From assembly GCA_003224075.1 (NCBI GenBank), contig QHYF01000174.1, positions 1-6,111 on the forward strand: a DNA stretch of 6,111 nt. The letters run 5' to 3'. Positions 1-5,139 of this stretch are shown one piece after another. The notes beneath the pieces were generated by a model that had not been told where the DNA came from, searched no databases, and saw only the letters and a list, made by a program, of their open reading frames with translations. The first letter of the stretch is position 1, and each line of letters begins with the position of its first letter. The translations under genes and the position numbers were made by a program. This DNA comes from Acidobacteriota bacterium. Its GTDB lineage: Bacteria > Acidobacteriota > Terriglobia > Acidiferrales > UBA7541.

Positions 1-5
1 TTTCC

Positions 6-34
6 TTGACTCGTTCTGCCTTCTCTGTTATTAT
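6..34 (+). promoter_or_regulatory. Putative sigma70 promoter with no clear downstream gene
   Basis: TTGACT (6-11) and TATTAT (29-34) each match the sigma70 consensus at 5 of 6 positions, with an optimal 17-nt spacer. The predicted transcription start is near 41. No credible coding sequence follows on the plus strand, because yvcK lies on the other strand. Its product could be a short RNA or an antisense transcript toward the 3' end of yvcK. It is a sequence match only. Confidence 0.45.
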
Positions 35-60
35 CATAAATGGGTAAACCTACGTTTGGA

Positions 61-89
61 ACGCGGCAGCCCTGCTGTGTTTTTCTTTT
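61..89 (+). terminator. Weak intrinsic-terminator-like hairpin with T-tract
   Basis: CAGC (67-70) pairs with GCTG (74-77) around a 3-nt loop. A G-U pair (66/78) and, across a bulge, an AC/GT pair (61-62/79-80) may lengthen the stem. TTTTTCTTTT (80-89) follows directly. The T-tract is convincing but the stem is short. It could end a transcript from the promoter at 6-34 or from a gene left of the window. Confidence 0.3.
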
Positions 90-156
90 CCCCGGTGTTT
101 TCCCAGTCCTGCAATCAATCGAAGATGCGCCTTTTAGAATCAATCACTTACGAAAT

Positions 157-200
157 GCAAATTTTGTAAGTCTTTTGTTTTGATATTCATACAAAAATGC
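157..200. repeat. Imperfect AT-rich inverted repeat
   Basis: Positions 162-168 (TTTTGTA) pair with 190-196 (TACAAAA). After an internal mismatch and a bulge, GCA (157-159) pairs with TGC (198-200). The loop is about 21 nt. It lies about 70 bp past the yvcK stop and has no T-tract in either direction, so it is not an obvious terminator. It may be a protein-binding site or chance in AT-rich sequence. Confidence 0.25.
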
Positions 201-268
201 CGGGGTGTAGGGGGACTGCTTCGTTTACGTCGTCAAAGCCCAGACAGACGAGAAAGTGTGAATGTGCG

Positions 269-1294
269 CTAGCGGCGGAGGAATTGTTCGAGGAGGAGGC
301 GGGAGAGGCGGCGGGTGTTGTGGCGGATGACGGCGTGTTCCTCGAGAAGATTGTCGAGGATAACGCGGAACCCGAGCTTCTGGAGTTCGGGCAGATCGAC
401 AGCGACCGGTTCAGCGCCCTTGGCGCGATAGCGCCGTGCAACTTCGGGCGAGACGGGCTGGCGGTTGGCAACAATACAATCAATGACACGATGGGGGACG
501 TGTTTTTGGATGGCGCGGAGATGATCGGCGAGAGCGTAGCCGGCAGTTTCGCCGGGCTGGGTCATGAGATTGGCGATGTAGACGCGTGGCGCCTTGGACT
601 TGGCGATCGCGCTGGCAATTTCCGGGATCAGGAGATTCGGAAGGATGCTGGTGTAGAGCGAACCCGGACCGAGGAGGATCAGGTCGGCTTGCTTGATGGC
701 TTCGACGGCCTTGGGGAGCGGCCGCACGCCGCGCGTCGAGAGCCTGAGTTTTTTGATGGGCGCGCGGCTGGCGGTGATGCGGGTTTCGCCGTGGACGACG
801 CGGCCATTTTCGAGCGTGGCCACGAGATGAACGTTTGAAAGCGTGGAAGGAAAAATGCGGCCGCGGATGGCGAGCACTTTGCTGCTCACGCGAATGGCTT
901 CGGTAAAATCTCCGGTGACGTGAGTGAGAGCAGCGAGGAAAAGATTGCCGAAATTGTGGCCAATGAGGCCGTGGCCCGCATGGAAGCGATATTGAAAGAG
1001 GCGGCCCAGCAGAGCTTCGTCCTTTGAAAGGGCGACCATACAGTTGCGGATGTCGCCCGGCGGGAGGATGCGATTTTCGCGGCGGAGGCGACCGGAGCTT
1101 CCGCCGTCATCCGTGACCGTGACGATGGCGGCGAGATCAGCGACGGGGCGCTCGGGGCTGACATGATCTTCGATGCGCCGGGTGACGTGCTCTTTGAGGC
1201 CGCGAAGGAGAGTGGAAAGCCCGGTGCCGCCGCCAAGAGCGACAACGCGGAAGCCGTGCGAAAGAGAATTGGAATTCGCAGCGCGTTTTTTCAT
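269..1294 (-). CDS. yvcK: YvcK/CofD-like UDP-sugar-binding protein (gluconeogenesis factor family)
   Basis: The product is 341 aa, close to Bacillus YvcK (about 317 aa). Visible family motifs, in order, are GGGTGL (21-26, nucleotide-binding loop after the first beta strand), TDDGGSSGRLR (61-71), PPGDIRN (78-84), GHNFGN (112-117), LGPGSLYTS (208-216) and NLMTQPGET (242-250). The family has the CofD fold. Characterised members bind UDP-N-acetylglucosamine and are needed for growth on gluconeogenic carbon sources and for proper placement of cell-wall synthesis. There is no signal peptide or membrane segment, so it is cytoplasmic. The first 16 residues are a basic, poorly conserved tail. The ATG at 1292-1294 has only a weak upstream GAG, and a slightly later start cannot be excluded. 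The usual Firmicutes partners rapZ/yvcJ and whiA are not in view. The gene lies downstream of the TPR gene on the same strand but is separated by 139 bp with repeats and a possible promoter of its own. Family assignment is firm; the role in this organism is inferred. Confidence 0.92.
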   Translation of the reverse strand: MKKRAANSNSLSHGFRVVALGGGTGLSTLLRGLKEHVTRRIEDHVSPERPVADLAAIVTVTDDGGSSGRLRRENRILPPGDIRNCMVALSKDEALLGRLFQYRFHAGHGLIGHNFGNLFLAALTHVTGDFTEAIRVSSKVLAIRGRIFPSTLSNVHLVATLENGRVVHGETRITASRAPIKKLRLSTRGVRPLPKAVEAIKQADLILLGPGSLYTSILPNLLIPEIASAIAKSKAPRVYIANLMTQPGETAGYALADHLRAIQKHVPHRVIDCIVANRQPVSPEVARRYRAKGAEPVAVDLPELQKLGFRVILDNLLEEHAVIRHNTRRLSRLLLEQFLRR

Positions 1295-1323
1295 CTTCGG
1301 CTCTAAAGCAATCAGGCGACTTC

Positions 1324-1329
1324 ATTCTA
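1324..1329 (-). promoter_or_regulatory. Possible -10 box for yvcK
   Basis: Read on the minus strand this is TAGAAT (5 of 6 matches to TATAAT). It predicts a start near 1317 and a leader of about 23 nt before the yvcK ATG. The -35 region at 17-nt spacing (1347-1352, TCTCTG) is a poor match and falls inside the 9-nt-period repeat, so this is tentative. Confidence 0.3.
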
Positions 1330-1344
1330 CAGGAAAGAATTCAG

Positions 1345-1371
1345 CACAGAGATCGCGGAGGCCACAGAGAA
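1345..1371. repeat. Three-unit 9-nt periodic repeat (CRCRGAGRN)
   Basis: Three consecutive 9-mers are CACAGAGAT (1345-1353), CGCGGAGGC (1354-1362) and CACAGAGAA (1363-1371). The outer units share CACAGAGA exactly and the middle one is a degenerate copy. The element is intergenic between yvcK and the TPR gene. It resembles short dispersed intergenic repeats of bacterial genomes, but copy number cannot be judged from one window. Confidence 0.5.
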
Positions 1372-1381
1372 GGGAAAGACA

Positions 1382-1405
1382 GGACAGGCTAAAGCCTGCC
1401 GCTAC
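1382..1405. repeat. REP-like palindromic intergenic element
   Basis: CAGGCT (1385-1390) and AGCCTG (1393-1398) form a perfect 6-bp inverted repeat around AA. After one mismatch a further G-C pair (1383/1400) is possible, and a GCTAC tail (1401-1405) follows. The position about 30 bp past the TPR stop and the compact hairpin with a fixed-looking tail fit a dispersed REP-like element. It also puts a hairpin in the 3' UTR of the TPR transcript, but no T-tract follows on that strand, so it is not a classical terminator. Confidence 0.5.
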
Positions 1406-1433
1406 AAAAACCGCTAGTAAGCACGGAAAAGGC

Positions 1434-2069
1434 TCATGCACCCGCGCCGTCTTGTTCCGGATAGAGCAATTCGGTAAAGCGCGGGTCTTCCTGGAGAAAA
1501 GCAAAGTCCTCATCATTGCGCGCGTGATAGCGGTTTTCCGGGCGGAGCTGGATGGCGACCTTGAGATTGGCCAGAGCGGAATCGGCTTCGCCGGTAAGAC
1601 AATCGAGCGCGGCCAAAGCGTAATGAATATGGTCGGCCTTGGGAGCGGCTTTGCGGGCTTTGTCGAGACTTTCGCGCGCGTCGTCCCAGCGGCCGATGTT
1701 CATCATGGTGACACCCCGCTGGTAGTGTTCTTCGGCGGTGCGAGGATTCTGCTCGTGCGCCGGCCTCATGCGCTGCTCGGCGATCTTGACGTGCATGCGC
1801 GCGCGGTCGGCAAGTTCTTTGCTGGGACCTTCCAGAACTTTTTCGAGCTCCTGCTTGGCCCTGGAGAATTTTTGCTGATGAAACAGAGCCAGAGCTTCCT
1901 CGTAGAGTTTGAGTTGCGCTTGAACTCGCGGGTCAACCAGCTCGACGCCGCCGCGCTGGGCCGGGGGAGGCGGAGTTAAAGTCTTCTTTTTCTGTAACTT
2001 AGACTGATTCCGCGCGGTACCATGCGATCGGGCGGATGACCCTGAAGAGGGCTTGCGCGCTTTTGTCAT
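1434..2069 (-). CDS. Tetratricopeptide-repeat protein, cytoplasmic, function unknown
   Basis: The product is 211 aa. Residues 1-40 are rich in Lys, Ser, Arg and Pro and look disordered. TPR-like helical pairs follow at about 51-84, 111-144 and 146-178; the 111-144 unit (hYQRGxxxxxxGxxxxAxxxxxxAxxxxP pattern) is the clearest. The C-terminal 'NDEDFAFLQEDPRFTELL' segment (185-202) resembles tails on many TPR proteins. No signal peptide or membrane segment is seen. TPRs scaffold protein contacts, and no catalytic domain is present, so the partner is unknown. The reading frame extends upstream to a GTG at 2112-2114. I chose the ATG at 2067-2069 because a good promoter (2076-2104) lies between the two and predicts transcription starting at about 2069. 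No Shine-Dalgarno sequence precedes either start, which suits a leaderless message. The gene is divergent from mglA and in line with yvcK. Its juxtaposition with mglA does not show a functional link. Confidence 0.85.
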   Translation of the reverse strand: MTKARKPSSGSSARSHGTARNQSKLQKKKTLTPPPPAQRGGVELVDPRVQAQLKLYEEALALFHQQKFSRAKQELEKVLEGPSKELADRARMHVKIAEQRMRPAHEQNPRTAEEHYQRGVTMMNIGRWDDARESLDKARKAAPKADHIHYALAALDCLTGEADSALANLKVAIQLRPENRYHARNDEDFAFLQEDPRFTELLYPEQDGAGA

Positions 2070-2075
2070 GGGGCG

Positions 2076-2104
2076 AATGTAACAGAGGAGGTTTCTGGCG
2101 TCAA
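2076..2104 (-). promoter_or_regulatory. Sigma70-like promoter of the TPR gene, with extended -10
   Basis: On the minus strand TTGACG (2104-2099) is followed by a 17-nt spacer and TACATT (2081-2076), with a TG-T extended -10 element just upstream (2084-2082). The -35 box matches consensus at 5 of 6 positions and the -10 at 4 of 6. Seven nucleotides past the -10 falls on position 2069, the A of the TPR gene ATG, which predicts a leaderless mRNA. Confidence 0.5.
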
Positions 2105-2119
2105 CGTACGACACGTACG
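2105..2119. promoter_or_regulatory. Double CGTACG palindrome abutting the TPR -35 box
   Basis: CGTACG (2105-2110), ACA, CGTACG (2114-2119). Each half is itself a palindrome, so the site is both a direct and an inverted repeat with a 9-bp period. It adjoins the TPR promoter -35 hexamer (2099-2104), a typical place for a regulator site. The role is inferred from position and symmetry only. Confidence 0.4.
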
Positions 2120-2177
2120 CGCGCAGGACCCATTTTGTTGTGATGGAAGAGCGAGGCGTTACCGAACGGCGGCATCA

Positions 2178-2219
2178 GCGAAAATAGAGCGTGGAGTTCC
2201 GAAGATTTTCGCGGAAACT
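2178..2219. repeat. Two overlapping, mutually exclusive inverted repeats
   Basis: GCGAAAAT (2178-2185) is the exact reverse complement of ATTTTCGC (2205-2212). AGTTCCG (2195-2201) pairs with 2212-2219 as seven base pairs with one bulged A. The second hairpin uses the loop of the first and shares base 2212 with it, so only one can form at a time. They lie between the divergent TPR and mglA genes, upstream of the predicted mglA promoter. Confidence 0.4.
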
Positions 2220-2282
2220 GTTGGTGAGAGGACCCAGCGGGTGACGGACGCAGGCGAGAAACTGGCCTGCCTGTACTCTGTA

Positions 2283-2291
2283 TGCTATAAG
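2283..2291 (+). promoter_or_regulatory. Extended -10 promoter element for mglA
   Basis: TG-C-TATAAG: an extended -10 TG motif (2283-2284) joined to TATAAG (2286-2291), 5 of 6 to consensus. The -35 region at the usual spacing (2263-2268, TGGCCT) is poor, as is common for extended -10 promoters. Predicted start is near 2298, giving a leader of about 23 nt before the mglA GTG. Confidence 0.4.
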
Positions 2292-2320
2292 TTTGTGGCC
2301 GAATTCTGGTTAACGACAAA

Positions 2321-2908
2321 GTGCCTTTCATCAATTTTCCCGCGCGCGAAATTAATTGCAAGCTGGTGTACTACGGTCCCGGTCTTGGCGGAAAGACCGC
2401 CAACCTGCAGTGGATTTACGATCACACGGGACAAAACCAGAAAGGGAAAATGGTCTCCCTGGCGACGGAAACGGACCGCACGCTCTTCTTCGACTTCCTG
2501 CCCTTGGATTTGGGAACGGTGCGCGGTTTCAAGACGCGTTTTCATTTATATACGGTGCCTGGACAGGTGTTTTACGAAGCCAGCCGCAAATTGATCCTGA
2601 AAGGCGCGGACGGCGTGGTGTTCGTGGCGGATTCACAGGAAGAACGGCTGGACGCGAATTTCGAAACGATGGAAAACCTGCAAGAACACTTGAAGGAGCA
2701 CAACCTGAATTTCGCGACGATCCCCTACGTGCTGCAGTTGAACAAGCGCGACCTGCCGAACGCGATGCCCGTCCCGGAACTGACCAAGCAGCTACGGAAA
2801 AAAGGTGAGCCGGTGCTTGAGGGCATTGCGATTCAGGGACAGGGCGTGTTCGAAACGCTGAAGGAACTGGCCAAGCTGGTGCTCGCCGAACTGAAAAAGG
2901 GCGGGTAG
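2321..2908 (+). CDS. mglA: MglA-family small Ras-like GTPase
   Basis: The product is 195 aa, the same length as Myxococcus MglA, and the two align end to end from memory. The P-loop is GPGLGGKT (19-26). R53 and Q82 match the residues used in MglA GTP hydrolysis. The switch II segment is YTVPGQ (77-82) with Thr78 where Ras proteins carry the DxxG aspartate, an MglA hallmark. NKRD (141-144) is the guanine-specificity motif, and the C-terminus is KKGG. In Myxococcus the GTP-bound form marks the leading cell pole and drives type IV pilus and gliding motility, with MglB as the activating partner. No mglB (roadblock domain) gene is in view. The GTG start at 2321-2323 is fixed by homology of the MPFINFPAREINCK N-terminus, although no clear Shine-Dalgarno precedes it. 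The gene is divergent from the TPR gene and converges on the STAS gene with a 77-bp gap. Family identity is near certain; the polarity or motility role here is inferred. Confidence 0.96.
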   Translation: MPFINFPAREINCKLVYYGPGLGGKTANLQWIYDHTGQNQKGKMVSLATETDRTLFFDFLPLDLGTVRGFKTRFHLYTVPGQVFYEASRKLILKGADGVVFVADSQEERLDANFETMENLQEHLKEHNLNFATIPYVLQLNKRDLPNAMPVPELTKQLRKKGEPVLEGIAIQGQGVFETLKELAKLVLAELKKGG

Positions 2909-2985
2909 TTTTCTTCAGGGAAGTTCCTTTCGCCTATCCATTGAAGCCTAATACGTAAAAGTTGAAATCGAGCGGACACGCGTGT

Positions 2986-3342
2986 TTACGCGAAATTGGC
3001 GAGGGCGGCGGATTCAGAGTCGAAGGTGGGGATGGCTTCGATCAGGCGGGTGACGGTGAGAGCGTCGCGGACGCGGCCCGGCCCGCAAACCAGCCGCAGG
3101 ACGCCGCCTTCGCGCGCTAGTTTGATGGAGATGCGCACGAGCGTGGAAAGGCCGGAGCTGTCGATCTGAGGGATGGCCGTGAGCACGACGATGACCTTGC
3201 GCACACCGCCGTCAATCAAGGATTGGAGGGCTTCGTGGAGTTGCTCGCTGGGTTCGCCGATGGTGAGCCGGCCGTGAACGTCGATTACTGACACTCCCCC
3301 GGACTCGCGGACGTTGATCTCCATGGGTATGCGTTCGGTCAT
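2986..3342 (-). CDS. Single-domain STAS protein, anti-sigma-factor antagonist type
   Basis: The product is 118 aa and consists of one STAS domain of the SpoIIAA/RsbV type. The core 'QIDSSGLSTLV' (59-69) carries the conserved DSSGL, with Ser62 at the position phosphorylated by anti-sigma kinases in SpoIIAA. The N-terminal 'DVHGRLTIGE' beta segment (21-30) and the 'GGVLRLV' strand after the helix also fit. In the known partner-switching mechanism the unphosphorylated form binds the anti-sigma kinase and frees the sigma factor. No kinase, PP2C phosphatase or sigma gene is in view, so it is an orphan here. The frame is open to an ATG at 3400-3402, which would add 20 residues, but a perfect TATAAT box lies on 3401-3406. 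The ATG at 3340-3342 has AAGGG nine nucleotides upstream and is preferred. A third ATG at 3322-3324 (MEINVRE) lacks a ribosome site. The symbol is left blank because the pathway is unknown. Confidence 0.9.
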   Translation of the reverse strand: MTERIPMEINVRESGGVSVIDVHGRLTIGEPSEQLHEALQSLIDGGVRKVIVVLTAIPQIDSSGLSTLVRISIKLAREGGVLRLVCGPGRVRDALTVTRLIEAIPTFDSESAALANFA

Positions 3343-3351
3343 CGCTCGAAA

Positions 3352-3356
3352 CCCTT
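3352..3356 (-). promoter_or_regulatory. Ribosome binding site deciding the STAS start
   Basis: On the minus strand AAGGG lies nine nucleotides before the ATG at 3342. It selects that start over the in-frame ATG at 3402, which has no Shine-Dalgarno and overlaps the promoter. Confidence 0.55.
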
Positions 3357-3400
3357 GGCGCTGAAATGGAATACGGCGGCTAGTCGTCTGGCCGAATGGC

Positions 3401-3428
3401 ATTATACGCTGGAGGACGGATTACACAA
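3401..3428 (-). promoter_or_regulatory. Sigma70-like promoter of the STAS gene
   Basis: Minus strand: TTGTGT (3428-3423), a 16-nt spacer, then a perfect TATAAT (3406-3401). Predicted transcription start is near 3394, giving a leader of about 50 nt that contains the AAGGG ribosome site. The -10 core sits within GCGTATAATGC, which recurs on the other strand in front of amtB. Confidence 0.55.
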
Positions 3429-3543
3429 GGGAAGACGTTCGCAGAAGCTTATAAGGCGCACATTTCAAAGCGAGCGGAGAGCGACGTATCAGAAAAACGA
3501 ATGCGGGATATGAAAATTTCAAACTATGAGGCGGGGCGGGGAT

Positions 3544-3554
3544 GCGTATAATGC
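3544..3554 (+). promoter_or_regulatory. Perfect -10 box upstream of amtB
   Basis: GCGTATAATGC contains a perfect TATAAT (3547-3552). Predicted start is near 3559, giving a leader of about 57 nt before the amtB ATG. No good -35 hexamer is seen at 16-18 nt spacing (around 3523-3530), so an activator may be needed. I found no sigma54-type -24/-12 element here. Confidence 0.45.
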
Positions 3555-3615
3555 TGTGCGGCAAAGTGGCGGGTCCCCGGCAGTCGAATCCAGAGCCAGC
3601 GGAGATGACATATAT

Positions 3616-5091
3616 ATGAAGTGCGTAGGATGGAAGTGTAGATTCAGGCCTGTCCTGGTGCTTGGCATCGTCCTGCTCGCCGTTGCTCCGCTCTTCGCAC
3701 AGCAATCGCCCACTCCCGCCGCAACGCAGTCCTCGGCCATTCCTTTGACGCTTGCCGCTTCCCTCGCAACCCCTGAACCCGCAACGTCGGTCAACGAAAA
3801 ACTGGCGCAACTGGACCAGCGGGTGACCGAGGCGAAGTCTTCGGCCGACAACGCGTGGATGCTGGTAAGCGCGGCGCTGGTGCTGATGATGACCGGGCCG
3901 GGACTGGCGCTGTTCTATGGCGGGCTGGTGCGGAGGAAAAACACCCTGGCGATCATGATGCAGAGCTTTGCGCTGATGGCGCTGATCACGGTGATGTGGG
4001 CGCTGGTGGGCTACAGCTTGTGCTTTGGCGGGAACGGGTCCGTCATCGGAGGATTCGAGCATGCGTTCTTGCGCGGCGTAGGAGCCGACCCGAACCCAGA
4101 CTACTCCGGGACGATTCCCCAGATGACGTTCATGGTGTACCAGCTGATGTTCGCCATCATCACGCCCGCGCTAATCACGGGCGCGACGGCCGAGCGCATG
4201 AAGTTCAGCGGAACGGTACTGTTCCTGATGCTGTGGTTCCTGGTGGTGTACGCGCCGCTGGCGCATATGGTGTGGGGCAAAGGCGGGTTTCTGAACGCCT
4301 CGCTCGGCGGAAAATTCCCGACGCTGGATTTTGCGGGCGGGACCGTCGTGCACATTTCTTCGGGCGTCTCCGCGTTGGTCTGTGCGCTGTATCTCGGGAA
4401 GCGCACCGGCTATCCAAAGCAGCCGATGCCGCCGCACAGCCTGGTGCTGAGTTTCATCGGCGCGTGCCTGCTGTGGGTGGGATGGTTCGGATTCAACGCG
4501 GGCAGCGCGCTGGCTTCTAACTCGCTGGCGTCGAGCGCGTTCGTGGCCACGCACTTTGGAGCCGCCGCTGCGGCCCTGAGTTGGAGCGCAGCCGAATGGA
4601 TCAGGAACGGACGTGCCAGCGCGCTGGGCGCGATTTCCGGCGCGGTGGCGGGACTCGTGGCCATTACCCCGGCGGCGGGATTTGTGGCGCCGATGCCAGC
4701 GCTGGCTATCGGATTGATCGCCGGCGCGGTCTGCTACTGGATGGTGACAAAGGTAAAAGCCGTGTTCGGTTATGATGACGCGCTGGATGCCTTCGGGGTG
4801 CACGGCGCGGGCGGAACAATCGGGGCGCTACTCACGGGGGTGTTCGCTCAGCAAGTGATCAACCCCATCTTTGGGGCGGGCAAAGCGGTGGGCGGGCTCG
4901 ACGGGCATTGGGGCCAGGTAGGCAACCAGCTGGTTGGCATTCTGATCGCATGGGTTTTTGCGCTGGTGGGAACAATCGTGCTGCTGAAGATCGTGGATTT
5001 GCTGACCGGCGTGCGGGTACCGGAAGAACACGAGATCGAAGGCTTGGACATCACGCAACACGGTGAAGAAGCTTATAACCTGGAGTCGTAA
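3616..5091 (+). CDS. amtB: Ammonium transporter, Amt/MEP/Rh family
   Basis: The product is 491 aa. Residues 1-28 form a signal peptide: basic start, hydrophobic 12-27, likely cleavage after Ala28. A Pro/Ala-rich then helical linker (29-75) follows, and then the Amt channel with 11 predicted membrane segments between about 79 and 462. Comparison with E. coli AmtB places the key residues as follows. Periplasmic gate: F179 (F107) and F293 (F215). Ammonium site: W220 (W148) and S297 (S219). Structural aspartate: D238 (D160) in DFAGGTVVH. Twin pore histidines: H246 (H168) and H396 (H318). Tyr175 replaces the E. coli F103. The cytoplasmic tail (463-491) is acidic and is where PII would dock. The ATG at 3616 is chosen because it opens the signal peptide and has GGAG (3601-3604) upstream. 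The frame runs back to 3526, but that stretch contains the promoter. It is the first gene of the amtB-glnB-glnD operon, with a 48-bp gap to glnB. Confidence 0.97.
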   Translation: MKCVGWKCRFRPVLVLGIVLLAVAPLFAQQSPTPAATQSSAIPLTLAASLATPEPATSVNEKLAQLDQRVTEAKSSADNAWMLVSAALVLMMTGPGLALFYGGLVRRKNTLAIMMQSFALMALITVMWALVGYSLCFGGNGSVIGGFEHAFLRGVGADPNPDYSGTIPQMTFMVYQLMFAIITPALITGATAERMKFSGTVLFLMLWFLVVYAPLAHMVWGKGGFLNASLGGKFPTLDFAGGTVVHISSGVSALVCALYLGKRTGYPKQPMPPHSLVLSFIGACLLWVGWFGFNAGSALASNSLASSAFVATHFGAAAAALSWSAAEWIRNGRASALGAISGAVAGLVAITPAAGFVAPMPALAIGLIAGAVCYWMVTKVKAVFGYDDALDAFGVHGAGGTIGALLTGVFAQQVINPIFGAGKAVGGLDGHWGQVGNQLVGILIAWVFALVGTIVLLKIVDLLTGVRVPEEHEIEGLDITQHGEEAYNLES

Positions 5092-5139
5092 AGGAAGCTG
5101 GCAAGAGAGCGTCAGGCAGGGGGCGGAGCGGAAACATCC

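Noticed and set aside
113..145. AATCAATC direct repeat (113-120 and 138-145)
   Set aside because: Only two 8-bp copies in AT-rich DNA; this is easily chance and does not match a DnaA box or a CRISPR repeat.
40..183. Short plus-strand frame (47 aa) starting at the predicted +1 of the 6-34 promoter
   Set aside because: There is no ribosome site, the composition looks non-coding and the T-tract at 80-89 lies inside it. I could not support it as a gene.
197..838. Plus-strand open frame of 213 codons
   Set aside because: It is antisense to yvcK, whose motifs are clear; composition is typical of a GC-rich shadow frame and no domain is recognisable.
1173..1979. Plus-strand open frame of 268 codons
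   Set aside because: It spans the 5' end of yvcK, the repeat-bearing gap and most of the TPR gene in antisense. No ribosome site or recognisable domain is present.
2101..2361. Minus-strand frame of 86 codons
   Set aside because: It overlaps the mglA start, crosses the divergent promoter region and has no domain or ribosome site.
2976..2985. ACACGCGTGT perfect palindrome between convergent mglA and the STAS gene, as a bidirectional terminator
   Set aside because: It has no loop and no T-tract; the possible stem with a 4-nt loop is only 3 bp.
3430..3615. Sigma54 (-24/-12) promoter or NtrC site before amtB
   Set aside because: Nitrogen-regulated amtB genes often have one, but no TGGCAC-N5-TTGC type element was found here.
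3421..4062. Minus-strand frame of 213 codons
   Set aside because: It is antisense to the amtB 5' end, His/Gln/Arg-rich as expected of a shadow frame, and has no family resemblance.
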